DNA of 64,000 nt from assembly GCF_025215095.1 (NCBI RefSeq), contig NZ_JALHAP010000079.1:186001-250000 (forward strand). Direction: 5' to 3'. Shown here in pieces: positions 50,536-63,504 of this stretch; position 1 is the stretch's first letter, and each line of letters begins with the position of its first letter. The position numbers and the translations under genes were made by a program. This stretch comes from Dryocola boscaweniae (lineage in GTDB: Bacteria; Pseudomonadota; Gammaproteobacteria; Enterobacterales; Enterobacteriaceae). The notes under the pieces were generated by a model. It was not told where the DNA came from, made no database searches, and saw only the letters and a list, made by a program, of their open reading frames with translations.

Positions 50536-50877
50536 TCACGCCACCTGCCGCACGTTATTTTTGCGGTAGGCCGAAGGCGAAACATTGTATTTCTTACCAA
50601 AAATACGCGTAAAAGATTGCTGAGAATCGAAGCCGTATCGCTCTGAAATATCTACGATTCTGTCGTTCGTATTCATTAAATCGTCTGCGGCCAGCATCAG
50701 CTTTCTGTCTCTGATATAAGTTCCCATGCTTTTCCCGGTGGTGCTGGTAAACATTCGCTGCAGATACCATTTTGAATAGCCGGAATGTTTTGCCACATCC
50801 TCAATTCTGAGCGGCTTATCCATGTTGTCTTCAATCCATTCAATCAGGGATTCCATGAAGTGCGCGGGCATGGACAT
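50536..50877 (-). CDS. RamA/MarA/SoxS-like AraC-family activator
   Basis: A 113-residue, single-domain AraC-type regulator, exactly the size of RamA. Two helix-turn-helix units are visible: RIEDVAKHSGYSKWYLQRMF (about 24-43) and the second near 74-97 containing YGFDSQQSFTRIF. These recognition helices are those of the RamA/MarA/SoxS/Rob group that controls efflux and porin genes. There is no sensing domain, so abundance sets activity. ATG 50877 follows a strong AAAGGAGGAGAT. It is 32 bp after the metallo-hydrolase gene and probably co-transcribed, as in the romA-ramA locus. It could be a RamA orthologue moved here or a paralogue. Confidence 0.88.
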   Translation of the reverse strand: MSMPAHFMESLIEWIEDNMDKPLRIEDVAKHSGYSKWYLQRMFTSTTGKSMGTYIRDRKLMLAADDLMNTNDRIVDISERYGFDSQQSFTRIFGKKYNVSPSAYRKNNVRQVA

Positions 50878-50909
50878 ATCTCCTCCTTTTGTCACGAATG
50901 TGTCGAACG

Positions 50910-52067
50910 TTATTCAGTTTTTGCTTCCCACCAGGAGAGGAATTTCTGATGTGGATCGTTCACTTTCACCACCTCCCCCATTTCCGGTGTAAGCAGCGTA
51001 TAAAGCTTATTTTTGCTGGCCGCGGCAATCCGTTTGTAAGGATCGTACCAGGTGTGATTCGACATAGAGAAACGCCCGGCGTGCCCCGGCAGCATGACTT
51101 TCGCATGCAGATCGGCGGCGGCGGCGGCGGTTTCTTCAGGCAGCATATGGATGTTTTGCCACGCCGGGTCGTACTGGCCGTTTTCCAGAATAGCGACATC
51201 GACCGGGCCAAATTGCTCGCCAATTTTTTTGAAATGTGGGCCGTAGCCGCTGTCTCCGCTGTAGAAAATTTTCTGGCGCGGGGTGACAAACATAAAACTC
51301 GCCCAAAGCGTTTTGTTGGCGGTTAAACCGCGCCCGGAAAAGTGGCGTGCCGGCAGGGCGTGAATAGTCAAATCCTGCGTAACGGCTGCGCTTTCATGCC
51401 AGTCCAGTTCATGAATGATTTCCGGGGCAAAACCCCAGGCTTCAAGATGCGAACCAACGCCGAGCGCCGTAACTACCTGCTTCACCTTTGGTTTAAGCGC
51501 CATCAGCGTCGGGTAATCCAGATGATCCCAGTGATCGTGAGAAATAATCAGATAATCGATCTCTGGCATATCCTCCATCGACCAGGGATAAGCGCCGGAA
51601 AACGCCTTGTTCATAAAGGAGAAGGGAGCGGCGTAACTGCTGAATACGGGATCGATGAGGATTTTATTGCCGTCAAGCTGCATGAACCAGGATGAATGGC
51701 CGAGCCAGACAATCTGATCTTCATCGCTTTTCAGCGCCTTTAAATCTGTCTTTATCACCGGCAAAGCGTGTTCGGGTTTGGTTTCACTATGTTTTACGAA
51801 CAGAAACTCCCACAGCACGGATAAAAAACCTTTGCCGTTGGTATACATCGGCGTTGCGGTTTCGTTATGAAACTTCCCGTCGCGCCAGTTTGGCGAAGCC
51901 TTGATTCTTTCAAGACGCTGTCCGTCCGGTAATTTGCCAAACTCAGTCATGGAGAAGAGCCTGGTTAAACCAGCAATACCACCTGCTAACATGATGACCA
52001 CCAGAATTATGATTTTGACAGATTTGCGACGGGGCTGCGGCAACGTCATAAAGAATGAACTTGTCAT
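50910..52067 (-). CDS. RomA-like metallo-beta-lactamase-fold hydrolase
   Basis: A metallo-hydrolase of about 385 residues. One N-terminal transmembrane segment (IIILVVIMLAGGIAGL) is followed by an UlaG/NAPE-PLD-like metallo-beta-lactamase domain. The HxHxDH metal motif is complete as ISHDHWDHLD near residues 177-182, with later ligands in MLPGHAGRFSMS and GDSGYG. This combination matches RomA, encoded with ramA and ramR in Klebsiella, Enterobacter and Salmonella; the substrate is unknown. Starts at GTG 52082, ATG 52067 and ATG 52049 are possible and none has a good ribosome site. The operator at 52068-52085 makes 52067 or 52049 more likely. Confidence 0.85.
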   Translation of the reverse strand: MTSSFFMTLPQPRRKSVKIIILVVIMLAGGIAGLTRLFSMTEFGKLPDGQRLERIKASPNWRDGKFHNETATPMYTNGKGFLSVLWEFLFVKHSETKPEHALPVIKTDLKALKSDEDQIVWLGHSSWFMQLDGNKILIDPVFSSYAAPFSFMNKAFSGAYPWSMEDMPEIDYLIISHDHWDHLDYPTLMALKPKVKQVVTALGVGSHLEAWGFAPEIIHELDWHESAAVTQDLTIHALPARHFSGRGLTANKTLWASFMFVTPRQKIFYSGDSGYGPHFKKIGEQFGPVDVAILENGQYDPAWQNIHMLPEETAAAAADLHAKVMLPGHAGRFSMSNHTWYDPYKRIAAASKNKLYTLLTPEMGEVVKVNDPHQKFLSWWEAKTE

Positions 52068-52085
52068 TGAGTGAGTGAACACTCA
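52068..52085. promoter_or_regulatory. RamR-type operator
   Basis: TGAGTG-AGTGAA-CACTCA is a perfect 6-bp inverted repeat with a 6-bp spacer, the same half-sites and spacing as the RamR box GAGTG-N6-CACTC known from Salmonella ramA. It overlaps the predicted transcription start of the romA-like operon, directly adjoining its -10 hexamer. Confidence 0.82.
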
Positions 52086-52112
52086 TTATAGAAGCCGGCA
52101 TCTCGCCGTCAA
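52085..52112 (-). promoter_or_regulatory. Promoter of the romA-ramA-like operon
   Basis: On the minus strand TTGACG (52107-52112) and a perfect TATAAT (52085-52090) are separated by 16 bp. The predicted start, near 52078, falls inside the RamR-type operator, consistent with repression. Confidence 0.8.
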
Positions 52113-52233
52113 TCACATTTTTGTCAGCGGGATTCCGGCAGGATGAAAAATCTCAGAAGCCGCCAGTATGGTTGCTCAGGCGCTGGCTAACATGGTTTAA
52201 TTTTGGCGAAAATCGCAAGAACTGTGAGGAAAT

Positions 52234-52806
52234 GTGGCTCGTCCAAAAAGTGAAGATAAACGATTAGCCCTTCTCGAAGCGGCAAAAGTCGCGGTGGCTG
52301 AATTAGGGCTGGGCGCGGCAACGTCGCTCATTGCCAAAAAGGCCGGGGTCGCTGAGGGAACGCTATTCCGCTATTTCGCCACCAAAGATGAGCTGCTCAA
52401 CGCGCTCTATTTGCATCTTAAGCTGAGCCTTGGCAAAACGATGATGGAGAATTATCGGCCCGGCTCTTCGGTAAAAGAGCGCGCCCGCGCGGTGTGGAGC
52501 GGTTATATTGACTGGGGATTGATCTCTCCTGCCGCCAGCAAAGCGATGCGCCAGTTGGCCGTTTCCGACAAAATCACCGAAGAAACGCTGGCGCAAGCGG
52601 CCCAGCTTTATCCGGAGCTGCACGAACTGGCCGAGGCCTGCGTGACGAGCGAATTTTTCTCCTGCGGGCAATCCGCTTTTGCCGATGCCATATTTTTTTC
52701 CCTGGCGGAAACGACTATGGAGTTCGCCTCGCGTGAACCAAATGAGGCGGGGAACTACAAAACGGCAGGATTTGAAGTGATGTGGCGGGCGATGACTAAA
52801 GGTTAG
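52234..52806 (+). CDS. RamR-like TetR-family repressor
   Basis: A 190-residue TetR-family protein. The N-terminal helix-turn-helix (MARPKSEDKRLALLEAAKVA, then VAEGTLFRYFATKDELL) is nearly identical in pattern to RamR as I recall it. The C-terminal ligand domain ends AGFEVMWRAMTKG, also like RamR. RamR represses ramA and is released by bile acids and cationic drugs. The start is GTG 52234 after GAGGAAAT. It is divergent from the romA-like gene, with the operator between them. Confidence 0.88.
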   Translation: MARPKSEDKRLALLEAAKVAVAELGLGAATSLIAKKAGVAEGTLFRYFATKDELLNALYLHLKLSLGKTMMENYRPGSSVKERARAVWSGYIDWGLISPAASKAMRQLAVSDKITEETLAQAAQLYPELHELAEACVTSEFFSCGQSAFADAIFFSLAETTMEFASREPNEAGNYKTAGFEVMWRAMTKG

Positions 52807-52856
52807 TTTGCCTTCATGACGGGTGAATAAGCTTGCGTTTATCCACCCGCCATCCG

Positions 52857-55613
52857 TTAACCCAGCATCTTCTGAGCTTCTCTGGAAACGTTATCCATCT
52901 CATCAAGCAGCTCGAGCAGTTCGGGCTCAAGCTCCTGCGGCGGAACACCGTTGCGCATTTCATGCTCAAGGGTCATACACAGATTTTTCAGCCGCGGCAC
53001 TCCGCTATAGCTACAGCTACCGTGCAGCTTGTGGATGATATCTACAAGCCCCGGGGGGGCCTCGCCCACTAACTGCTCTTCAACCGTATTACGCACTTCC
53101 GGCAGGAAGGCGAGCAGCATTTGCAGCATATCCCGCGCCAGGTCGGGTTTGTTTGCAGCCTGCTGCAGGGCAAGCGTCCAGTCGAGCGTCTGGTTTTTAT
53201 GATCTATTGAAGCGACGGCGTCAGATGGCGCCGCAGGCGCGGCAACGATGCTTCCCGGCTGGTAGCGCGCCAGAAGATTATGCAACTTTTGCTCTTCGAT
53301 AGGCTTGGCGAGATAGTCGTTCATCCCGGCGCTAAGCAGCTTCTCTTTTTGCCCGGCCATAGCGTGCGCCGTCACGGCAATCACCGGCGTTTGCTGATGG
53401 TGCGGAAGCTGGCGAATCAGCTCGCAGGCGCGAATACCATCCATGTCCGGCATCTGGATATCCATTAAAATAATGTCTGGCTGCATCTGTTTGGCGCGAT
53501 CGATAGCCTGCAGGCCGCTTTCACACAGCACAACGTTCTGGACGTGATCTTCAAGCAGCGCGCCAATCAGCTTCAGGTTCGCTGGGTTGTCGTCAACCGC
53601 CATTACCGTCATCGGGAATTTGCCGCTGCCCACGCCTTCAGAAAGCTCGGGTGATTTGCAGAACGCCCTGTCCGCCAGCATCGGCAGCAGGCGCGTTGAG
53701 GTTATCGGCTTGAGCAGGCAGGCGAACACTCCCTGCTTTTTAAGCGATTCCGCGCTGACCTGCGCATGACAAGGCAGCGCCAGAATCAGGCAGTCGGTCA
53801 TGGAAGTCGCCCGCACCAGCTTCGGATTTTCCATGCTCAGCGCGTCGGTAAAGGTAACGGGCACGCCGATGAGCAGAATGTCGTAATGTTCGTCGGGCAG
53901 TGTCGTAAACGACGGGCTGTAGATTACGGTTAACGGCGTTTCGGCCAGTAAATTCAGGGTGCTTTGCGCAGCGGCAGCGTTCTGTTCGATGTAGGCGATA
54001 CGCTTTCCGGCCAGGTTTTCGGTGGAATACCCATCCAGCACGGCATGCGGGTTTAAATCGAGATCGATATGGAACCAGAAGGTCGAACCGCGGTTTGGCT
54101 GGCTGTGGAAGGAGATATCGCCCCCCATCTCATTAACCAGTTTTTGCGTGATGACGAGGCCGAGACCGGTTCCGCCGTGGCGGCGCGAAATACTGGCATC
54201 CGCCTGGCGAAACGCCTGGAACAGCCGCGATTGTTCGCGTTCAGGGATTCCGATGCCGGTGTCGCGAATCTGCATTTCTATCTGAACTTTGTTATTGCCC
54301 TGCGAGCGCTTCTCAACGAGTAAATCAATATTGCCGCTTTCGGTAAATTTAATCGCGTTGCCGACCAGATTAGTGATCACCTGCTGCAGGCGCAGCGGAT
54401 CGCCAATCACATTATCCGGCACGTCATTTTTGATATTCAGCGTCAGCTCCAGACCTTTATCATGAGCCGAATGCGCCAGCAAAATCACCACTTCATCGAG
54501 GGTGCTGCGCAGCGGGAAGGGGATGCTTTCCAGGGTAAGTTTGCCCGCTTCGAGCTTTGAGAAGTCCAGAACGTCGTTGATGATCGCCAGCAAATTATTC
54601 GCCGAGCGCTCAATGGTGTGCAGATGATCGCGCTGGGTTTGATTGAGATCCGTTTTTAAGGTCAGGCGCGTGAAGCCAATCACGCCGTTGAGCGGAGTAC
54701 GCAGCTCGTGAGACATATTGGCCAGGAATTCAGATTTGATACGCGCGGCTTCCTGGGCGCGTTTTTTCGCTAAATCCAGCTCAACGTTCTGGATTTCCAT
54801 CTGCTCCAGCGTTTCGCGCAAATCGAACGTGGCCTGATCGACATTATGCTGCATCTCTTCGTGGTAGGCGGTGAGCGACATCGCCATCGAGTTAATGCCG
54901 TTTTTCAGCATATCCAGCTCGCCCAGCATAAAGCCTTCAACGCGGCTATCAAGCTGCCCGCGACGAATGCGATCCACGGTATTGACCATATTGCGAATCG
55001 GGCTTGTGACATCGCGCATCAATCGGTAAGCAAACAGCATCGCAATGCCTACGCAGAACAGCATCATCATCGTCGAGATAAAAATTTCCCGATACTGCTG
55101 CAGGCGCACGGATTTGAGATCCAGCTCCATCGCGACATAGCCGAGCGTATTGCCGGCGGGCTTAGCATCGGTGATTTCTGATTCATCTGGCGAATAGCTT
55201 TCGGAAATGATCGGCGTGCGCAGAATAATTATGTCGCCTTTGCGCGTCACATTTAAACTTTTAGGGGGCTTCTGCCCGTCAGGCAACTGCAACACCGAAG
55301 GACTGAGCTGGAAATTCGACGTGACAAAAAGCTTATTGTTTTCATCAAAAATAGAGATGGCTCGCACAATATCCGAGTGTCGGCGGTGCAGGACGCTGAC
55401 AAGCTGACGAATGGACTCGCGGCTATGGAAGCTCATGCCGTATTCGCTTGAAACCGCAAGCGGCTCAATGATGCTGGCGCCGGCATCCTCCAACTGGCGC
55501 TGTAAGTCGTTGTAACGATGGACAACGAAAAAGGTGCTGAGCAGCAAACCGATCATAAGCGTCGGAGCCAGAATCAGGATCATCATGCGTGCCCGCAGGC
55601 TGTAGTTGGTCAT
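52857..55613 (-). CDS. barA: Hybrid sensor histidine kinase BarA
   Basis: A 918-residue tripartite sensor kinase, the E. coli length. It senses short-chain carboxylates and phosphorylates UvrY, which activates csrB. N-terminal transmembrane helix [17 protein letters not shown]; second helix near 175; HAMP to about 250; H-box [17 protein letters not shown] near 302; ATPase boxes [20 protein letters not shown] and [10 protein letters not shown]; receiver domain with phospho-Asp in [12 protein letters not shown] near 718; C-terminal Hpt with [11 protein letters not shown] near 861. ATG 55613 gives the E. coli N-terminus; 19 upstream codons are excluded. It is divergent from rlmD. Confidence 0.98.
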   Translation of the reverse strand: MTNYSLRARMMILILAPTLMIGLLLSTFFVVHRYNDLQRQLEDAGASIIEPLAVSSEYGMSFHSRESIRQLVSVLHRRHSDIVRAISIFDENNKLFVTSNFQLSPSVLQLPDGQKPPKSLNVTRKGDIIILRTPIISESYSPDESEITDAKPAGNTLGYVAMELDLKSVRLQQYREIFISTMMMLFCVGIAMLFAYRLMRDVTSPIRNMVNTVDRIRRGQLDSRVEGFMLGELDMLKNGINSMAMSLTAYHEEMQHNVDQATFDLRETLEQMEIQNVELDLAKKRAQEAARIKSEFLANMSHELRTPLNGVIGFTRLTLKTDLNQTQRDHLHTIERSANNLLAIINDVLDFSKLEAGKLTLESIPFPLRSTLDEVVILLAHSAHDKGLELTLNIKNDVPDNVIGDPLRLQQVITNLVGNAIKFTESGNIDLLVEKRSQGNNKVQIEMQIRDTGIGIPEREQSRLFQAFRQADASISRRHGGTGLGLVITQKLVNEMGGDISFHSQPNRGSTFWFHIDLDLNPHAVLDGYSTENLAGKRIAYIEQNAAAAQSTLNLLAETPLTVIYSPSFTTLPDEHYDILLIGVPVTFTDALSMENPKLVRATSMTDCLILALPCHAQVSAESLKKQGVFACLLKPITSTRLLPMLADRAFCKSPELSEGVGSGKFPMTVMAVDDNPANLKLIGALLEDHVQNVVLCESGLQAIDRAKQMQPDIILMDIQMPDMDGIRACELIRQLPHHQQTPVIAVTAHAMAGQKEKLLSAGMNDYLAKPIEEQKLHNLLARYQPGSIVAAPAAPSDAVASIDHKNQTLDWTLALQQAANKPDLARDMLQMLLAFLPEVRNTVEEQLVGEAPPGLVDIIHKLHGSCSYSGVPRLKNLCMTLEHEMRNGVPPQELEPELLELLDEMDNVSREAQKMLG

Positions 55614-55672
55614 GGGGTTCCGATATGGGACAATTAAAGCAACAGTTAATATTTGAGAGCACATCTCCACTC

Positions 55673-56986
55673 ATGGCGCAATTCTACTCTGCAAAGCGAC
55701 GGGTTACGACTCGTCAAATCATAACCGTGACGGTTAACGACCTTGATCCGTTCGGCCAGGGCGTGGCTCGTCATAACGGAAAAGCGCTATTTATCGCGGG
55801 CGCACTGCCCGGCGAGCAGGCCGAAGTTACTGTCACTGAGGATAAACGCAATTTTGCGCAGGCGGTGGTGAAACGGCGTTTAAGCGACAGCTCTGAACGC
55901 GTGGCTCCTCGCTGCAGGCATTTTGGCGTTTGCGGCGGCTGCCAGCAGCAGCATGCAAGCGTCGAGCTGCAACAGCAGGCAAAATCTCGTGCTTTGGCGC
56001 GAATGATGGGAACGCGAGACGCTCCGCGCGAGGTCGACGAAATTATTGCCGACAACCCATGGGGCTATCGCCGCCGTGCGAGGCTGAGCCTGAATTTTCA
56101 TCTTAAATCGCAAACGTTGCAGATGGGTTTTCGCAAAGCGAGCGACAAAGAGCTGGTAAATATTCATCAGTGCCCTGTTTTAGCGCCCCAACTTGAAGCG
56201 CTTCTGGAACCTTTGCGTCAATGCTTGTCTGAATTAAAAGCCGTTCGTCGCTTAGGGCATGTGGAGCTGGTGCTTGCGGACAGCGGCCCGCTGATGGTGC
56301 TGCGCCATCTCAGCCCGCTTGAAAATGGCGATCGACAAAAACTGGAACAGTTTTCGCAAACAACTGGCGTTGCGCTGTTTCTTGCGCCGGACAGTGAAAC
56401 GCTGGAAGCGCCCGGCAATGTAGCACCCTGGTATCATTCAGACGGGCTACGCTTAAGCTTTAGCCCGCGTGATTTCATCCAGGTAAATGACGCGGTGAAT
56501 CAGCAAATGGTCGCCCGCGCTATCGACTGGCTCGACATACAGCCGACAGACCGGGTGCTGGATTTGTTTTGTGGAATGGGAAACTTTACGTTGCCGCTGG
56601 CAAAACGCGCAGCAAGCGTGGTCGGCGTCGAAGGCGTTGCTGCGCTGGTGGCGAAAGGTGAATATAATGCCCGTCATAATTCGCTGAAAAATGTCACATT
56701 CTTTCATGAGAATCTGGAAGAGGATGTCACACGTCACCCCTGGGCGGCGCTGGGATTTGATAAAATCTTACTCGATCCGGCACGAGCAGGGGCGCCCGGC
56801 GTGATGCAGCATGTCATTAATCTTGCGCCGCAGCGTGTGGTCTATGTTTCATGTAATCCCACCACGCTTGCGCGTGACAGCGAGGCGTTATTAAGCGCGG
56901 GTTACCAAATTCGGCGGCTGGCAATGCTCGATATGTTTCCCCACACTGGGCACCTGGAGTCAATGGCGCTCTTTGAGCGTATTTAA
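55673..56986 (+). CDS. rlmD: 23S rRNA m5U1939 methyltransferase RlmD
   Basis: A 437-residue SAM-dependent methylase (E. coli 433). An N-terminal TRAM domain (about 10-70) precedes the [4Fe-4S] cysteines in [15 protein letters not shown]. The SAM motif is [15 protein letters not shown] and the catalytic cysteine is in [13 protein letters not shown]. The start at 55673 ([10 protein letters not shown]) matches E. coli; an open frame of 28 codons upstream overlaps the divergent barA leader and is not used. relA follows after 50 bp. Confidence 0.97.
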   Translation: MAQFYSAKRRVTTRQIITVTVNDLDPFGQGVARHNGKALFIAGALPGEQAEVTVTEDKRNFAQAVVKRRLSDSSERVAPRCRHFGVCGGCQQQHASVELQQQAKSRALARMMGTRDAPREVDEIIADNPWGYRRRARLSLNFHLKSQTLQMGFRKASDKELVNIHQCPVLAPQLEALLEPLRQCLSELKAVRRLGHVELVLADSGPLMVLRHLSPLENGDRQKLEQFSQTTGVALFLAPDSETLEAPGNVAPWYHSDGLRLSFSPRDFIQVNDAVNQQMVARAIDWLDIQPTDRVLDLFCGMGNFTLPLAKRAASVVGVEGVAALVAKGEYNARHNSLKNVTFFHENLEEDVTRHPWAALGFDKILLDPARAGAPGVMQHVINLAPQRVVYVSCNPTTLARDSEALLSAGYQIRRLAMLDMFPHTGHLESMALFERI

Positions 56987-57036
56987 GCGATTAACAGGCC
57001 TGGCGGCCTGATGCGAGTACCCGACAGGAGAGGACA

Positions 57037-59265
57037 ATGGTTGCGGTAAGAAGTGCACATCTCAATAAAGCTGGCGAATTCGCGCCCGATAAGTGGATTG
57101 AAAGCCTCGGGATTATCAACCAGCAGTCGTGTGAGCGCTTAGCCGAAACCTGGCGTTATTGCGAACAGCAGACCAAAGGCCATCCGAACGCGGAGCTGCT
57201 GCTGTGGCGCGGCGTCGAGATGGTAGAGATCCTCTCCATGCTCAGTATGGACAATGACACGCTCAGGGCGGCATTGTTGTTCCCGCTTGCCGATGCGGGC
57301 GTGGTCAGCGAAGAGGTAATGCGAGAGAGCATTGATAGCCAGGTCGTTACGCTGATCCACGGCGTGCGCGATATGGCTGCCATCCGTCAGTTGAAAGCCG
57401 CCCATACCGATTCCGTCTCAGCCGAACAGGTGGATAACGTCCGTCGCATGCTGCTTGCGATGGTGGATGATTTCCGCTGCGTGGTTATTAAGCTTGCCGA
57501 ACGTATCGCCCATCTGCGCGAGGTTAAAGACGCGCCGGAAGACGAACGCGTACTCGCCGCAAAAGAATGTACCAATATCTACGCGCCGCTCGCCAACCGT
57601 CTTGGCATCGGGCAACTGAAGTGGGAGCTGGAAGATTATTGCTTCCGCTATCTGCACCCGGCGGAATATAAACGCATCGCTAAACTGCTGCACGAGCGCC
57701 GCATTGACCGTGAACACTATATCGACGAGTTCGTTGGATCGCTGCGCAAATCGATGAAAGAAGAGGGCGTGAAAGCCGAAGTTTATGGCCGCCCGAAACA
57801 CATCTACAGCATCTGGCGCAAGATGCAGAAAAAATCTCTCGCCTTCGACGAACTGTTCGATGTGCGCGCCGTGCGTATCGTGGCGGAACGCCTGCAGGAT
57901 TGCTATGCCGCGCTGGGCATCGTACATACCCATTTTCGTCATTTGCCGGACGAGTTCGACGACTACGTCGCCAACCCGAAACCCAACGGCTACCAGTCAA
58001 TCCACACGGTTGTGCTGGGGCCGAACGGTAAAACCATTGAAATTCAGATCCGTACTAAGCAGATGCATGAGGAGTCGGAGCTGGGCGTCGCCGCCCACTG
58101 GAAATATAAAGAGGGCAATGCGCGTAGCGGCAGTACGGGTCACGAAGACCGTATCGCCTGGCTGCGTAAGCTGATTGCCTGGCAGGAAGAGATGGCGGAT
58201 TCCGGCGAAATGCTCGACGAGTTACGCAGCCAGGTCTTTGACGACCGCGTGTATGTCTTTACGCCGAAAGGCGATGTGGTGGATTTACCTGCGGGCTCCA
58301 CGCCGCTCGACTTTGCCTATCATATTCACAGCGACGTCGGGCACCGCTGCATTGGCGCGAAGATTGGCGGGCGTATCGTGCCGTTTACCTATCAGTTGCA
58401 GATGGGCGATCAGATTGAAATCATCACCCAGAAGCAGCCGAACCCAAGCCGCGACTGGCTGAACCCGAACCTCGGCTATGTCACCACCAGCCGCGGACGC
58501 GCCAAAATTCACAACTGGTTCCGTAAACAAGACCGCGATAAAAACATCCTCGCGGGGCGCCAGATTCTGGATGATGAAATTGAACGCCTGGGCGTCAGCC
58601 TGAAAGAGGCGGAAAAATACCTGCTCCCACGGTATAACTTCAATGAAATCGATGAGTTACTGGCGGCTATTGGTGGAGGCGATATTCGTCTTAACCAGAT
58701 GAGTAACTTCCTGCAGGCGCAGTTTAACAAACCGACCGCCGCCGAGCAGGACGAGCAGGCGCTGCGCCAGCTAAAACAGAAAACCTACGCTCCGCAATCG
58801 CGCAGCAAAGACAATGGCCGCGTGGTGGTTGAAGGCGTAGGGAATCTGATGCATCACATTGCGCGCTGCTGCCAGCCGATTCCGGGGGATGAAATCATTG
58901 GTTTTATTACTCAGGGCCGTGGGATCTCCATTCACCGCGCGGATTGCGATCAGCTTGCCGAGCTGCAATCCCACGCGCCAGAACGCATCGTCGATGCCGT
59001 ATGGGGCGAAAGCTACTCCAGCGGCTACTCGCTGGTGGTGCGGGTGACGGCAAACGATCGCAGCGGACTGCTGCGTGATATCACTACTATTCTGGCGAAT
59101 GAGAAGGTCAACGTGCTGGGCGTGGCGAGTCGCAGCGATACCAAACAGCAGTTGGCCACCATCGATATGAACATCGAAATCTACAATCTTCAGGTGCTGG
59201 GCCGCGTGCTTGGCAAACTAAATCAGGTGCCGGATATTATCGATGCGAAACGTCTGCACGGCTGA
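57037..59265 (+). CDS. relA: GTP pyrophosphokinase RelA ((p)ppGpp synthetase I)
   Basis: A 742-residue ribosome-associated alarmone synthetase (E. coli 744). The N-terminal hydrolase-like domain lacks the HD motif (LLFPLADAG), as in other RelA proteins. The synthetase domain follows (YGRPKHIYSIWRKMQKKS, NPKPNGYQSIHTVV), then TGS (VYVFTPKGDVVDLPAGSTPL), helical, zinc-finger (HIARCCQPIPGDEIIGF) and ACT domains. It is activated by uncharged tRNA in the ribosomal A site. mazEF, which follows relA in E. coli, is absent. Confidence 0.98.
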   Translation: MVAVRSAHLNKAGEFAPDKWIESLGIINQQSCERLAETWRYCEQQTKGHPNAELLLWRGVEMVEILSMLSMDNDTLRAALLFPLADAGVVSEEVMRESIDSQVVTLIHGVRDMAAIRQLKAAHTDSVSAEQVDNVRRMLLAMVDDFRCVVIKLAERIAHLREVKDAPEDERVLAAKECTNIYAPLANRLGIGQLKWELEDYCFRYLHPAEYKRIAKLLHERRIDREHYIDEFVGSLRKSMKEEGVKAEVYGRPKHIYSIWRKMQKKSLAFDELFDVRAVRIVAERLQDCYAALGIVHTHFRHLPDEFDDYVANPKPNGYQSIHTVVLGPNGKTIEIQIRTKQMHEESELGVAAHWKYKEGNARSGSTGHEDRIAWLRKLIAWQEEMADSGEMLDELRSQVFDDRVYVFTPKGDVVDLPAGSTPLDFAYHIHSDVGHRCIGAKIGGRIVPFTYQLQMGDQIEIITQKQPNPSRDWLNPNLGYVTTSRGRAKIHNWFRKQDRDKNILAGRQILDDEIERLGVSLKEAEKYLLPRYNFNEIDELLAAIGGGDIRLNQMSNFLQAQFNKPTAAEQDEQALRQLKQKTYAPQSRSKDNGRVVVEGVGNLMHHIARCCQPIPGDEIIGFITQGRGISIHRADCDQLAELQSHAPERIVDAVWGESYSSGYSLVVRVTANDRSGLLRDITTILANEKVNVLGVASRSDTKQQLATIDMNIEIYNLQVLGRVLGKLNQVPDIIDAKRLHG

Positions 59266-59284
59266 TTTTTACGGCTGTGCCCTT

Positions 59285-59352
59285 GTAGGTCGGATAAGCG
59301 CGAGCGCCATCCGACATTATCTGGTGGATGGCGCTTCGCTTATCCACCCTAC
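59285..59352. repeat. REP-like double palindrome
   Basis: Two facing units, GTAGGTCGGATAAGCGCGAG and (inverted) GTAGGGTGGATAAGCGAAGC, form a 68-bp near-perfect hairpin that fills the relA-mazG gap. The arms match the dispersed units at 115, 32864 and 50451. Confidence 0.75.
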
Positions 59353-59373
59353 GCAAAATGTATAGGATCGACA

Positions 59374-60165
59374 TTGAACCAAATTACCCGCCTGCTGGGC
59401 ATTATGAAGCGCCTGCGCGATCCTGAGAACGGTTGCCCGTGGGACCGCGAGCAAACCTTCGCCACCATCGCGCCATATACGCTTGAAGAAACCTACGAGG
59501 TGCTCGACGCCATTAACCGCGAAGACTTCGACGACCTGCGCGGCGAACTGGGCGATCTGCTGTTTCAGGTCGTATTTTACGCGCAGATGGCGCAGGAGGA
59601 AGATCGGTTCAACTTTGACGATATCTGTTCGGCCATCAGCGACAAGCTGGAGCGCCGTCACCCGCATATTTTCGCTGATGGAGAAGCCGGCACCAGCAAG
59701 GAAGTACTGGCGAAGTGGGAGCAAATCAAAACCGCTGAACGCGCTGAGAAAGCTCAGCATTCCGCGCTTGATGATATTCCCGAAGCGCTGCCCGCTTTAA
59801 TGCGCGCGCATAAAATTCAGAAGCGCTGCTCGTCCGTCGGCTTTGACTGGGATTCTCTCGGTCCGGTGCTGGACAAAGTGCATGAAGAAATTGACGAGGT
59901 GATGCACGAGGCTCAGCAGGTCGTCGTTGATGAAGCGAAGCTGGAAGAAGAAGTGGGGGATTTACTCTTCGCCACGGTAAATCTGGCGCGTCATTTAGGC
60001 ACTAAAGCTGAAGTCGCGTTACAAAAAGCTAACCGCAAATTCGAACGGCGTTTCCGCGAAGTAGAGCGCATCATTGCCGCACAGGGGCTGGAAATGACCC
60101 AGGCAACGCTCGATCAGATGGAAAATGCCTGGCAACAGGTTAAACGCCAGGAAACTGAAATCTAA
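59374..60165 (+). CDS. mazG: Nucleoside triphosphate pyrophosphohydrolase MazG
   Basis: A 263-residue all-alpha NTP pyrophosphatase, the E. coli length. Two MazG repeats are visible, each with the metal motif ExxE-12-28-ExxD: LEETYEVLDAI with GELGDLLFQVVFYA, and HEEIDEVMHEA with EEVGDLLFATVNLA. It hydrolyses NTPs and dNTPs and in E. coli lowers ppGpp when mazEF is co-expressed. The start is a TTG at 59374 behind AGGATCGACA; no ATG gives the family N-terminus MNQITRLL. There is no mazEF beside it. Confidence 0.95.
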   Translation: MNQITRLLGIMKRLRDPENGCPWDREQTFATIAPYTLEETYEVLDAINREDFDDLRGELGDLLFQVVFYAQMAQEEDRFNFDDICSAISDKLERRHPHIFADGEAGTSKEVLAKWEQIKTAERAEKAQHSALDDIPEALPALMRAHKIQKRCSSVGFDWDSLGPVLDKVHEEIDEVMHEAQQVVVDEAKLEEEVGDLLFATVNLARHLGTKAEVALQKANRKFERRFREVERIIAAQGLEMTQATLDQMENAWQQVKRQETEI

Positions 60166-60375
60166 CGCGTTTTTGCGATCAAGCGCGATTTATGACAATT
60201 TCAATTTAACAAGCGCTTGATTTGCGTCAAAAACATTTCTATCAGACCCGCTATTTTCTCAGGCCTGACAAAGCGCGAGGTCAGGCTGGCGGGTGAAGAA
60301 TGAAAGTTTGTGGCGCCCATACTGTTCGGGTATACTGCTTTCCCGTCCTGGTTATTCCATCGTCTTTAAACCTAA

Positions 60376-62028
<1,653 letters not shown>

Positions 62029-62048
62029 GCAGAGTTAGAACGGCAACG

Positions 62049-62071
62049 CGCGACATTTCGCGCGTTGTTTG
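62049..62071 (+). terminator. Hairpin between pyrG and eno
   Basis: AACGCGCGACATTTCGCGCGTT forms a short strong stem 20 bp after the pyrG stop, followed by TGTTTGTC. The T-run is weak, so partial read-through into eno is likely. Confidence 0.55.
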
Positions 62072-62089
62072 TCTGGAGTTTTAGTTTAA

Positions 62090-63409
<1,320 letters not shown>

Positions 63410-63436
63410 TTTCTTACTGCCGCTTTAGGTTCTGAT

Positions 63437-63464
63437 AAAAACCCGCGCAAGCGGGTTTTTTTTT
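63437..63464 (+). terminator. Rho-independent terminator after eno
   Basis: AAAACCCGCGCAAGCGGGTTTT with nine T downstream is a classic terminator 27 bp beyond the eno stop. Confidence 0.93.
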
Positions 63465-63474
63465 ATGCCTGAAA

Positions 63475-63500
63475 AAGGACCCGGTCGGGATTTCCCGACC
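63475..63500 (-). terminator. Terminator of the RpiR-family gene
   Basis: On the minus strand GGTCGGGAAATCCCGACC is followed by GGGTCCTTTTTC, 4 bp after the stop of the partial gene. Confidence 0.75.
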
Positions 63501-63504
63501 AGTT

